Part shown: positions 1 through 7,783 of the stretch, one piece after another
How positions within the stretch are numbered: position 1 is the first letter of the stretch
Layout of the letters: every line of letters starts with the position of its first letter
Source: an uncultured Desulfobacteraceae bacterium
GTDB taxonomy: Bacteria > Desulfobacterota > Desulfobacteria > Desulfobacterales > UBA2174
Length of the DNA: 13,654 nt
Direction of reading: 5' to 3'
Assembly: GCA_937982505.1 (NCBI GenBank)
Contig: CALJLV010000054.1
Span: 1 to 13,654, forward strand
Position numbers and translations under genes: made by a program
Notes under the pieces: generated by a model
What the model was told of the DNA's origin: nothing
The model's input: only the letters and a program-made list of their open reading frames with translations
Database searches by the model: none

Positions 1-205
1 GGCACCGTCTGGACCTGGGGATACAACGGAGCCGGCCAGCTCGGCAACGGCACCACCACGGACGCCAGCGAGCCGGTGCCGGTCGTCGGGCTCACCGACG
101 TTGCCGCCGTCGCCACAGGATTCTATCACACGGCGGCCCTCAAGCGGGACGGCACCGTCTGGACCTGGGGATACAACGGAGCCGGCCAGCTCGGCAACGG
201 CACCA
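1..205 (+). repeat. Tandem 150-bp RCC1 repeat with 55 identical bases in two copies
   Basis: Bases 1-55 and 151-205 are identical, a 150-bp period equal to one 50-residue RCC1 blade. The copies differ at 56 versus 206 and diverge further downstream. A third blade (about 301-360) and a fourth (about 451-510) encode the same motif with many base changes. Near-identity at DNA level points to recent duplication or gene conversion between the first two copies. The window begins exactly within this repeat, which fits an assembly break at a repeat. Confidence 0.9.
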
Positions 206-3200
206 ACACGGACGCCGGCGAACCGGTGCCGGTGAGCGCCCTGACGCAAGCCGCGGCCGTCGCCGCGGGTTTCTTTCACACGGTAGCCCTGAAGCGGGAC
301 GGAACCGTGTGGGCCTGGGGCCTGAACGAGGATGGCCAGCTCGGTGACGGGACCACGGTTGACGCCGCTGAACCGGTGCCGGTGAACGAACTCACGGGCG
401 TCACGGCCATCGCCGCGGGATACTGGCAGACCCTGGCCCGCAAACAGGATGCAACGGTCTGGGCCTGGGGCTACAACGCGGACGGACAGCTCGGCAACGG
501 CACCAACACGGGCACCAGCCTGCCCGTACAGGTGAGCGGCCTGCTGCTGTCGACGCTCCCGGGAGACCTCAATGACGACGGTCTGGTCGACGTGGCCGAC
601 GCCATCGTGGCCCTGCGGCTTCTGTCCGGGGTTACGGGATCAGACCTGCGCGCGGATTACGCCCTATCGGGCACCGATGTGGACGGCGACGGTCTGATCG
701 GCCTTCCCGAAGCGCTGTATCCGCTTGTCTTCACGGGCAATGCCGGCGACACCAACACGCCGCCGAAAACCATTGCCGGTCCGGGCGGCAGTTCCCTCAG
801 AACCCCCGTGGGCGGCCTCAACGGCGGCGCCGCCATCACCTTGACCGAAACCACCGATACCGCCGGTCTTGTCGCGGCCGGCGAACGCCGGGTATCCGCC
901 GCCCTGGTCCTGACCACCTCCTCTCCGGAAGCGCTTTTCGGGGACGGCACGTTTTCAATTTCCATTCCGGTGGACCCCTCGGCCATCACCGAGGCCGACA
1001 AGCTGCTGCTGAAAGTCAGGCTCAACAACGGGGCCTCTTATGCCCTGCTCGGTGTCTACGACGCCGAGGCCGGCGTTTTCAGGGTCGAACTTTCGGGGGT
1101 CATCAGCGGGTGGACAATCGCCGTCGTGGAGGACCCGTCCATCGAGATCATCCGGGTGTCGAGCAGCGCGAGTCAAGGTGCGGCGTCTTCCCGCTCCCCG
1201 ATGGCATGGCTCACGGATCTGGACTGGAAGACCTTCGAGTGGACCGTGGTGAATCACACCGAAATGTCCGAAGAGGACATCAGGACAAAAATTCTGCCGG
1301 TGTTGTGGGACACCAGCGCGAAACTGGCCTATGCCGGGTTCCGGTCCCCCAAAATTTATCTCGACCCGCGGCTGGCCCCCCCGGCCAGGGTGTGTCATCT
1401 CATCGGCGGCGACAATGCCGGCGGTTCCCATTTTCACGCGGGGGCGATCGTCTTTGACAATGGCACCTGGATCTACACCGAAGACCAGGAAAACTACAGC
1501 ACCCTGCTGCGCGATGACGATGAACTGTCCGCCCTGGGTCAGATGTATGTCAATTACGACCAATTTGAGGACTTGAACACCCAATACGGGGTTTCACTCG
1601 GCAACATCGTCATCCACGAACTGTTCCACGCGGTCCAGTATGGATACGACGTACGGAAAAACCAAAAATCCATGGCCGCCTATCTCGAGGGAACGGCAAC
1701 CCCTCTCGGCCAGACCTACCAGGATACGGCCGGTTCAATTACCGGCCCCGCGGTGTCCGTCCGCGTGCTTCGCCCCAACGAACATGCGCGGCTCTACCAG
1801 GCCGTCGACGATCCCAAGAGTCCCCTCCAGTACACCAAGCAGGATTTTTTCGCCTACGTTTCCAAGCGCTACGGGGGCAACAGCTTCGCCTGGACCGAAC
1901 AGCTTTTCGAGTACCTGTCCATCTGGACGGCGAACAAGTTCGGCCTGACGGCCCCGCAGTACCGGACCCTGTACCGCAAGGCGACCGACGAGCTGTTCAA
2001 CGACAAGTTCGCCAAGGGGCTTTCCCGCATCTTCCGCGAATACGCCCTCGACCGGGCCTACGAACACGGCGCGCATTCCGTGCTGCGTCCGGCCGAGGAA
2101 ACCGAGGCCAACGGATTCGGGCCGAACCACCTGGCTAAAACCCTCTTCCAGTGGAACGCGAATGATACCAAAGGGTTCAAGAAATTCGAACCTCAAACAA
2201 CCCCTTCAATCACATTTCCCGGCATCGAACCCCTTTCCTGTTACGCCGTGTCCATGGATCTGCCCGACCAGGCGGATCCTGACGCACCCGCGCCGTTCCC
2301 GCTTCTTTTTACACTGCAAGGCGGAGAAATACTGCCGTCAAGCGACGGCGGAATAAAGATCTTCGTGTTCCTGGAAGACGCCGACGGGAATATGGTCGAC
2401 AACGGCAGGATTGAAATCACCGATATCTCAAATCCCGTGATGATTCCCTTTCACGCGGACGCCAGGTCTCTCACGGCGCTCATCATCAACGGCTACCTTG
2501 AAGCCACGAACGCCAGCGTCACCGTATCGGCGGGCCCGTACATCGAAAAGATTTCACCCAATCCCGCCGAGCCGGGGGCCCGGATCACCCTCCAGGGCCT
2601 GTCGTTCGGCGCATCCCGGGGAACGAGCAAGGTTTACCTGGGCGACGCAGAAGTGGCGGACATCCTGCTGTGGAACAATACCCGGATAGAATTCACGCTT
2701 CCCGCCGACGCCGAATCGGGCAAGGTCCGGGTGGTGGCCAATGGATCGGCGAGCAACGAGGTCCAGCTCGAAGTGGAAACCGTGGAACCCGATCCGCACA
2801 GTTTTACGTTTGTCAAATCCTGGTCGAAAGGACACTTTCCCAGCGGCTGGGGCGTCGAGCCGGACACCATCGATTTCACGGCGACCGTCAGCGGTCGCGT
2901 CGTCAATGCCATCAACCCGGTCATCGAGCTGAAAGATTTCTCCAACAGCGACAACTCCAAACTGGTTCGCATCTCAAACATGAAACGCGCAGAGGCCGTC
3001 ACCGTAGAAGGCACGATCAACGTGGCCCTGTCGACCTACACCGTCTCTCCCACCACCAGCTCGATCCCGCAGCACCGCTATGTCTACACCTACTCCAACC
3101 CCAGACTGGTCGTCTATGAGGATGGGGTCTTCCGCGCACAGCTCCCCGACATGAATTTTTCGTGGATTTTCGACGCTCCAGAAACCTACGAAAACGACAT

Positions 3201-3357
3201 CGATCTGTACGTGACGTATGATGTCGAAACCAAGCGATATTACCGGGAAAAGGAAGAGGATTCCCTGAGCCTGGTGGAAACCAGCACCGGAACATCACAG
3301 GAGTTTCATATCTATATCGATGTCATCAAGGATGTGCCGAACTGGGGTACCCCGTAA
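1..3357 (+). CDS. RCC1-repeat / EF-hand (dockerin-like) / HEXXH metalloprotease / IPT-TIG protein, 5'-truncated
   Basis: The frame is open from base 1 to the TAA at 3355-3357, so the N-terminus and any signal peptide lie outside the window; the GTG at 76 is only an internal codon. Order of parts: about three and a half RCC1-type repeats of 50 residues (1-540; motif TVWxWGxNxxGQLGxGT), then two EF-hand-like calcium loops (565-600, DLNDDGLVDVAD, dockerin-like; 676-711, DVDGDGLIGLPE), a region without recognised motif, then a putative zinc protease core with HELFH (1615-1629) and an EGTA motif whose Glu (1687-1689) sits 20 residues after the second His, as a third zinc ligand would in gluzincin-type enzymes. 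An IPT/TIG beta-sandwich follows (about 2536-2778) and then an unassigned beta-rich tail. RCC1 repeats, calcium loops and IPT domains suggest an exported, surface or extracellular protein. Domain calls are by eye; protease activity is inferred. It converges on epmA. Confidence 0.85.
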   Translation, partial: GTVWTWGYNGAGQLGNGTTTDASEPVPVVGLTDVAAVATGFYHTAALKRDGTVWTWGYNGAGQLGNGTNTDAGEPVPVSALTQAAAVAAGFFHTVALKRDGTVWAWGLNEDGQLGDGTTVDAAEPVPVNELTGVTAIAAGYWQTLARKQDATVWAWGYNADGQLGNGTNTGTSLPVQVSGLLLSTLPGDLNDDGLVDVADAIVALRLLSGVTGSDLRADYALSGTDVDGDGLIGLPEALYPLVFTGNAGDTNTPPKTIAGPGGSSLRTPVGGLNGGAAITLTETTDTAGLVAAGERRVSAALVLTTSSPEALFGDGTFSISIPVDPSAITEADKLLLKVRLNNGASYALLGVYDAEAGVFRVELSGVISGWTIAVVEDPSIEIIRVSSSASQGAASSRSPMAWLTDLDWKTFEWTVVNHTEMSEEDIRTKILPVLWDTSAKLAYAGFRSPKIYLDPRLAPPARVCHLIGGDNAGGSHFHAGAIVFDNGTWIYTEDQENYSTLLRDDDELSALGQMYVNYDQFEDLNTQYGVSLGNIVIHELFHAVQYGYDVRKNQKSMAAYLEGTATPLGQTYQDTAGSITGPAVSVRVLRPNEHARLYQAVDDPKSPLQYTKQDFFAYVSKRYGGNSFAWTEQLFEYLSIWTANKFGLTAPQYRTLYRKATDELFNDKFAKGLSRIFREYALDRAYEHGAHSVLRPAEETEANGFGPNHLAKTLFQWNANDTKGFKKFEPQTTPSITFPGIEPLSCYAVSMDLPDQADPDAPAPFPLLFTLQGGEILPSSDGGIKIFVFLEDADGNMVDNGRIEITDISNPVMIPFHADARSLTALIINGYLEATNASVTVSAGPYIEKISPNPAEPGARITLQGLSFGASRGTSKVYLGDAEVADILLWNNTRIEFTLPADAESGKVRVVANGSASNEVQLEVETVEPDPHSFTFVKSWSKGHFPSGWGVEPDTIDFTATVSGRVVNAINPVIELKDFSNSDNSKLVRISNMKRAEAVTVEGTINVALSTYTVSPTTSSIPQHRYVYTYSNPRLVVYEDGVFRAQLPDMNFSWIFDAPETYENDIDLYVTYDVETKRYYREKEEDSLSLVETSTGTSQEFHIYIDVIKDVPNWGTP

Positions 3358-3363
3358 TCGGCA

Positions 3364-3385
3364 GGGATCCGCGGGCATCCCCCGC
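3364..3385. terminator. Possible bidirectional hairpin between convergent genes
   Basis: The 44-bp gap between the stop codons of the RCC1 gene and epmA can fold as GGGAT (3364-3368) with ATCCC (3377-3381), or alternatively GCGGG (3371-3375) with CCCGC (3381-3385). The stems are short, overlap each other and have no T-run. Placement between two convergent genes is the main argument for a terminator. Confidence 0.3.
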
Positions 3386-3401
3386 CCTGGAGGCGCGATG
3401 T

Positions 3402-4328
3402 TCAGAGCATTTCCGGGGTGAAGGCCACCACCTCGTCGATCTCGGCGGCGTCGGCGAAAAGCATCACCAGCCGGTCCAGGCCCAGGGCGTTGCCGGCCGC
3501 CGGAGGCATGCGGGCCAGATCCTCGAGAAAGGGTTCGGCCGTGGGATAGACGGTCTTGCCGGCCCGGCCCCGGGCCTCGGATTCGGCGGCGAAACGGCGC
3601 CTCTGCGCCTCGGGATCGGTCAGCTCGGAAAACCCGTTGCACAGCTCGAGCCCGGCGATGTAGAGTTCGAAACGCTCGGCCACCGCCGCATCGTCGGGGC
3701 GCAGACGCGCCAGGGCGGCACAGGAGGCCGGATAGTCGTAAAGCAACAGCGGCCGTTCAAGACCCAGGCGCGGCGCGATCTGAAGGCCCATGACCTCGTC
3801 GAAGCGATCCTCGGCCAGGGCCTGGGCCGCGGAAACGGACCCAAAGCGGTGGAAGGCCTCGGCCACCGTGAGCCGCTCCCAGGGCGGGCCCAGATCCACC
3901 TCCCGGCCCTGATAGGCCAGCTTCGATCCCCGCCCCAGCTCCCGGGCCACCGCCGCGGTCAACCGCTCGCAGTCGTCCATCAGATCGAGATAGGTCCGCC
4001 CCGCGGCGTACCATTCCAACATGGTCATTTCCGGCAGGTGCCAGCGGCCCCGCTCGCCAAGACGGAAACAGCGGCAGATCTGGAAGATCCGCGGGCAGCC
4101 GGCCGCCAGCAGGCGCTTCATGCACAGCTCGGGAGAGGCCTGCAGAAACCAGTCCCCGGCCGGCGGCGCATCGACGTGCAGCTCGGGGGCCGGCGCCGGA
4201 ATGCGGCAGGGGGTCTCCACCTCCAGGTAGCCGTCGGCCTCGAAAAAGCGTCGCACCGCCCGCACGATCCGGGACCGCAGACGCAGGCGGCGGATCCGAA
4301 GGGCGTTGTCTTTACAGGAAGCATCCAT
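3402..4328 (-). CDS. epmA: Elongation factor P--(R)-beta-lysine ligase EpmA
   Basis: EpmA (PoxA/GenX) is a class II lysyl-tRNA synthetase paralogue that attaches beta-lysine to a conserved Lys of elongation factor P, helping ribosomes through polyproline stretches in the cytosol. The 308 residues start at the catalytic fold, without the N-terminal anticodon-binding domain of LysRS, close to the usual EpmA length of about 325. Visible class II motifs: motif 1 around 28-40 (FFEADGYLEVETP), motif 2 around 82-107 (Arg86, Glu100, Glu105), the ELCNGFSEL segment at 228-236, and motif 3 at 279-290 (GNALGLDRLVML, Arg286). The start is ATG at 4328; no clear Shine-Dalgarno sequence precedes it. It lies 32 bp after the deacetylase stop codon, so co-transcription is likely. 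EF-P and the aminomutase EpmB, its normal partners, are not in this window. Confidence 0.9.
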   Translation of the reverse strand: MDASCKDNALRIRRLRLRSRIVRAVRRFFEADGYLEVETPCRIPAPAPELHVDAPPAGDWFLQASPELCMKRLLAAGCPRIFQICRCFRLGERGRWHLPEMTMLEWYAAGRTYLDLMDDCERLTAAVARELGRGSKLAYQGREVDLGPPWERLTVAEAFHRFGSVSAAQALAEDRFDEVMGLQIAPRLGLERPLLLYDYPASCAALARLRPDDAAVAERFELYIAGLELCNGFSELTDPEAQRRRFAAESEARGRAGKTVYPTAEPFLEDLARMPPAAGNALGLDRLVMLFADAAEIDEVVAFTPEML

Positions 4329-4360
4329 TGCCGTGGGGGTCCATCATGGGCGGGAGAGAT

Positions 4361-5692
4361 TCAGGTCTTGGGGCCGTTGGCACCCCTGGTACGGAACTTG
4401 TCCTTGGTGCGGTCCTGGAGAAAGACCTTTTCGTAGTCGTCCACCGGGGCCTGCTCGAACCAGCGGTAGCCGGTCTCCTGGCAGGCGCGGCAGGCGTGGC
4501 TGGGAACATGCACCGCCAGGATGCGCCGGCGCCGGTCCGAGACCGAATCGATCCTCCAGGCGCCGCCGCAGTCGGCGCAGATCCGCACGGTCTCCTTCTG
4601 GCGTTCGAGGATGTTGTCGGTATCGTAGAAGAGATTGCGGTCGCGCTCCACCAGTTGGCCGGCCTCTCCGGCCCGGTCGCGCAGGAGCCGGCGCTGGTCC
4701 CAGAGGGACATGACCTCCTTGCAGGTCTCCTCGATGCGCCGGGTCACCATGGCCGGCTGGCGGATGCGCTCCGGATCGTAGGCCGGCTCGCGCACCCGGC
4801 TGAAATCGACCCCGGCCAGGGCCAGGATGATCCCCACGTTGACGTACGGCAGCGCCCCTTCGATGCTGTAGCCCCCCTCCAGCACGCAGATGTGCGGTTT
4901 GAGCCGGTCGGTGAGGGCCGCATACCCCTGGGCCGAAAAGTTCATGTTGGTGATGGGATCGGAATAGTGGTTGTCCTGGCCCGCGCTGTTGACGATCAGA
5001 TCCGGCTTGAACTCGCGCAGGATCGGCAGGATGACATGCTCCAGGGTGTAGAGGAACCCTTCCTCGCCGGTATGGGGCGGCAGCGGAATGTTGATCGTGG
5101 CACCCATGGCGTTGGGGCCGCCCAGTTCGTTGGTGAACCCGGTGCCCGGGTAGAGGGTGCGCCCGTCCTGGTGCACCGAGATGAAGAGGGTCTCCGGGTC
5201 GTGCCAGTAGATGTCCTGGGTCCCGTCGCCGTGGTGGCAGTCGGTATCCACGATGGCGACCCGCCGCACCTTGTAGCGCGCCCGCAGAAACTCGATCATG
5301 ATCGCTTCGATGTTCACCGCGCAGAAGCCCCGGCTGCCGTGGACCACCCGCATGGCATGGTGGCCGGGGGGACGCACCAGGGCAAAACCGCGTTCGATCT
5401 GGCGCGACATCAGCGCCATGCCGATGGTCTTGGCCCCGCCGGCGCTGATGAAATGCGACTCGGTCATCACCGCCCAGGGGTCCGGAACGCAGAAATGCAC
5501 CCGCTGCACATCGTCGATGGTCACCAGATCGGGCTTGAACTCGCGGATCCCCTCGATGTCGAAAATCCCCTCTTCCCAGACCTGGTCCTGGGTGTAGAGC
5601 AGACGCTCCTCGCGCTCGGGGTGGGTGGGGCTGATGGCCCAATCGAAGGCCGGGAAAAAGACCAGCCCGGTTTTGTGCCTGGCGGTGAGCAT
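4361..5692 (-). CDS. Histone deacetylase family amidohydrolase with C-terminal zinc ribbon
   Basis: Zinc-dependent deacetylase of the HDAC / acetylpolyamine amidohydrolase / AcuC superfamily, 443 residues. Signature parts are intact: RPPGHHA with His111-His112, DTDCHHGDGT with zinc ligands Asp151 and His153, SAGQDNHYSDP with zinc ligand Asp240, and LEGGY with the transition-state Tyr275. The domain occupies about residues 8-310. The last 130 residues are an extension: a basic helical linker, then Cys372-x2-Cys375 and Cys401-x2-Cys404, which looks like a structural zinc ribbon. The ATG at 5692 lies 8 bp after the hyuA-like stop, and its GAGGA ribosome site overlaps that TGA, so translational coupling is likely. 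The substrate is unknown: acetyl-lysine on proteins, acetylated polyamines or another small amide are all possible. No signal peptide or membrane segment is seen, so it is probably cytosolic. Confidence 0.88.
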   Translation of the reverse strand: MLTARHKTGLVFFPAFDWAISPTHPEREERLLYTQDQVWEEGIFDIEGIREFKPDLVTIDDVQRVHFCVPDPWAVMTESHFISAGGAKTIGMALMSRQIERGFALVRPPGHHAMRVVHGSRGFCAVNIEAIMIEFLRARYKVRRVAIVDTDCHHGDGTQDIYWHDPETLFISVHQDGRTLYPGTGFTNELGGPNAMGATINIPLPPHTGEEGFLYTLEHVILPILREFKPDLIVNSAGQDNHYSDPITNMNFSAQGYAALTDRLKPHICVLEGGYSIEGALPYVNVGIILALAGVDFSRVREPAYDPERIRQPAMVTRRIEETCKEVMSLWDQRRLLRDRAGEAGQLVERDRNLFYDTDNILERQKETVRICADCGGAWRIDSVSDRRRRILAVHVPSHACRACQETGYRWFEQAPVDDYEKVFLQDRTKDKFRTRGANGPKT

Positions 5693-5700
5693 GGGTTTCC

Positions 5701-7383
5701 TCAGTCGGTGAGCCGGCCGGCCACCGGATCGTAGCCCTGGATCAGCCCGGGCTTGACCTGCACCCGTACCCGGATGTTCTTGCCCGAGGTGTAGAAACCG
5801 CGAACCATGTTGAACTGCAGGTTTTCCACCACCTCCACCTCGTGGGCCTCGGCCGTTCCGCCCAGCCGGACGGCCTTGTCGCGCAGCAGGCGAAAGGCCA
5901 GCTGCACCGCCTCGTCCCCGGTAAAGCGGGCGCCCACGGTCTCGCTGTAGTTCTCCTCGGGGGCAGTGGCGACCCCTCTTTCGGTGTCGGCGAAGAGGGT
6001 CACCTCGCAGGTGGTCCGCGCCAGGGCCGCGCCGATGGCATTGGCCACCTTCCAGCGCGGGATGACCCCCACCTTGTAGTCGGACAGCTCTTCCAGGCGG
6101 TTGGCGAAGTACAGGGCCGGTCCGCCCAGGATGAGCACTTTCTTGGGATGGACGGTATGGCCTTCGAGCATCTCGTGGACCGTGTAGACCGGCTTGCTGT
6201 TGATCCGCCGCAGCATGGCCGCCGCCTCGTCGAGCATCATCTGGCAGGTCTGGTCGAAGATCCGGGCCGCCGCCGCCTCTGGGGTCAGCCCCATCTCGGC
6301 GGCCAGGGGGGTGATGCCGGCCAGGGCCGCCTCGCGCCCCTCAGTACGGATCATTCCCAGCACGAACATGGCGTCCGTGGGGGTCGGTACCTGGCCGCCG
6401 TAGGCCATGGCCGGCCCCCGGCGCCGGGGGCCGATCCTGAGTTCACCGTTTTCCAGGCGCACGTGGCTGTCGCCGCCCAGACCGATGGAATGGGTCTCCA
6501 GGGCCCGGATGAGGGTCTTGTAGCCCCCCAGTTCGATCCCGGCCGGATCGAGAAGGGGCACCCCGTTGACCATGACGGCCATGTCCGTGGTGGTGCCGCC
6601 GATGTCGAACACCAGGGCCTCGTCCTCGTCCGGGGCAAAGGCCAGAGATCCCATGACGCTGGCCGCCGGGCCGGACAGGATGGTCTGGGCCGGCGCGTCG
6701 ATGGAGGCCTCGAACTGCATGTTGCCCCCGTCGGCCTTGAGGATGCGGATGGGCACGGCCAGCCCTTTTTCTTTCAGGGACTGTTGGACCGCGGCGAAAA
6801 AATCCCGGTGGACCGGATAGACGGCGGCGTTGAGGTAGGTGGTGGCGATGCGCCGGGGAAAGTTCAGACTCCCGGCCACCCGGTGCCCGAGAAAGACCCG
6901 CTCGAAATCCTTGTCCAGGAGCCGCTCGATCTCCAGTTCGTGAACCGGGTTGCGCACCGAGAACTTGCCCACCACCCCCACCAGCCGGATTCCCTCGCGC
7001 CTGAACCCCTTGGCGATGGCCTTGATGTCCCGGGGGTTGAGGTTTTCCACGATCCGCCCGCGGTGATCGATGGCGCCGCCCACGATCTGGTAATGGGAAT
7101 TGGTGCGATACAGCTCTGGATCGATCCCCGGTCCGCCGGTGACGATCATGCCCACCGGTGCGACGCGATCCTGCACGATGGCGTTGGTGGTCAGGGTCGT
7201 GCTGAGCACCATGCGGTGAATCTGGTCCGGGGGCACCCCGTCGGTGATCTGCTCCAGGCCCTTGAGCACGGTGTGAAAGAGGTCCTCGGGATCGGTGGGC
7301 ACCTTGACGCTGGCCACCAGGCCCTCGGTGCCGAGAAGGATCACATCCGTATGCGTGCCGCCGACGTCCAGTCCGATGATCAT
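5701..7383 (-). CDS. Stand-alone hydantoinase/oxoprolinase family protein (HyuA-like)
   Basis: This 560-residue protein has the actin/hsp70/sugar-kinase-type ATPase fold of HyuA (N-methylhydantoinase A) and 5-oxoprolinase subunits, which couple ATP hydrolysis to opening a cyclic amide. Phosphate-binding motifs are seen at residues 3-16 (IGLDVGGTHTDVIL) and 260-267 (DIGGTTTD), with family segments STTLTTNAI (61-69), ILSGPAASVMG (235-245) and SIGLGGDS (299-306). It is shorter than typical HyuA (around 650-700 residues), and no HyuB partner follows, so the reaction cannot be given; some stand-alone relatives are annotated only as hydantoinase/oxoprolinase family. The start is ATG at 7383. A TTGACA/TACCTT promoter lies upstream at 7450-7421, so the gene probably heads its own operon with the deacetylase and epmA. 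A three-codon frame beginning at an upstream ATG ends in a TGA that overlaps the start codon. Confidence 0.85.
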   Translation of the reverse strand: MIIGLDVGGTHTDVILLGTEGLVASVKVPTDPEDLFHTVLKGLEQITDGVPPDQIHRMVLSTTLTTNAIVQDRVAPVGMIVTGGPGIDPELYRTNSHYQIVGGAIDHRGRIVENLNPRDIKAIAKGFRREGIRLVGVVGKFSVRNPVHELEIERLLDKDFERVFLGHRVAGSLNFPRRIATTYLNAAVYPVHRDFFAAVQQSLKEKGLAVPIRILKADGGNMQFEASIDAPAQTILSGPAASVMGSLAFAPDEDEALVFDIGGTTTDMAVMVNGVPLLDPAGIELGGYKTLIRALETHSIGLGGDSHVRLENGELRIGPRRRGPAMAYGGQVPTPTDAMFVLGMIRTEGREAALAGITPLAAEMGLTPEAAAARIFDQTCQMMLDEAAAMLRRINSKPVYTVHEMLEGHTVHPKKVLILGGPALYFANRLEELSDYKVGVIPRWKVANAIGAALARTTCEVTLFADTERGVATAPEENYSETVGARFTGDEAVQLAFRLLRDKAVRLGGTAEAHEVEVVENLQFNMVRGFYTSGKNIRVRVQVKPGLIQGYDPVAGRLTD

Positions 7384-7420
7384 GGTCGCATCCCGCCCGC
7401 CCCCTTTCCCATGGGCTCCA

Positions 7421-7450
7421 AAGGTAGCGTAAGGGAGGACGGAATGTCAA
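7421..7450 (-). promoter_or_regulatory. Sigma70-like promoter for the hyuA-HDAC-epmA operon
   Basis: On the minus strand a perfect TTGACA (7450-7445) is followed after 18 bases by TACCTT (7426-7421), which keeps the first, second and sixth consensus bases of the -10 box. Transcription would start about 30 bases before the ATG at 7383. It lies in the 112-bp gap after the anti-sigma gene. Confidence 0.5.
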
Positions 7451-7495
7451 CAAACCCCGCCGCCGGCGGCGTCCCGGCCGTTGATGAAGGGCGTG

Positions 7496-7783
7496 TCATG
7501 AGGTCCGCCCGGCCCCGGCGGCGGCGCCCATGCGGGCGACGGCCTCCCGCAGACGGCGGGCGAAATCGCCGCTCACCGGCCGCGAGGGCATCTGGCGGCA
7601 GAGGGCCACGGTGCGCTCGAGGGTCTCGAAACACGCCTGGCAGGGGGGGCAGGCGTTCAGGTGCCCCTCGATCTCGCGGCATTGAATCTCGTCCAGCTCC
7701 CGGTCGAGATACTCCGAAAGCCGGGCGAACAGTTCCCGGCAGTGGGCATGATGGGGCTCAGGCGGCCGGTGCGGGTCGGTCAT
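7496..7783 (-). CDS. Soluble zinc-binding anti-sigma factor (ZAS / zf-HC2 type)
   Basis: A 95-residue protein with the zinc anti-sigma signature: His41-x3-Cys45-x2-Cys48 preceded by Cys35, plus His14/Cys15, Cys51 and Cys62 that could contribute ligands or redox-active thiols. No transmembrane segment is present, so unlike RseA- or ChrR-fusion types it should act in the cytosol by masking its partner sigma factor. The gene overlaps the sigma gene by 26 bp and must be translated from the same mRNA, the usual arrangement for a cognate pair. AGGA lies about 12 bases before the ATG at 7783. Cysteine-rich ZAS proteins such as RsrA release their sigma factor on thiol oxidation; whether this one senses redox, metals or something else is not shown by the sequence. 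Confidence 0.82.
   Translation of the reverse strand: MTDPHRPPEPHHAHCRELFARLSEYLDRELDEIQCREIEGHLNACPPCQACFETLERTVALCRQMPSRPVSGDFARRLREAVARMGAAAGAGRTS

Noticed and set aside
1..600. Possible CRISPR array or other short-spaced repeat
   Set aside because: The repeats have a 150-bp coding period, keep frame and encode RCC1 blades; there are no spacer units.
4328..5734. 468-residue plus-strand open frame
   Set aside because: Antisense to the HDAC-family gene, whose catalytic motifs are all intact; the plus-strand product has low-complexity composition and no ribosome site.
7381..7394. Three-codon upstream frame ending across the hyuA-like start codon
   Set aside because: The ATG CGA CCA TGA overlap is real but so short that it is expected by chance; no evidence that it is translated.
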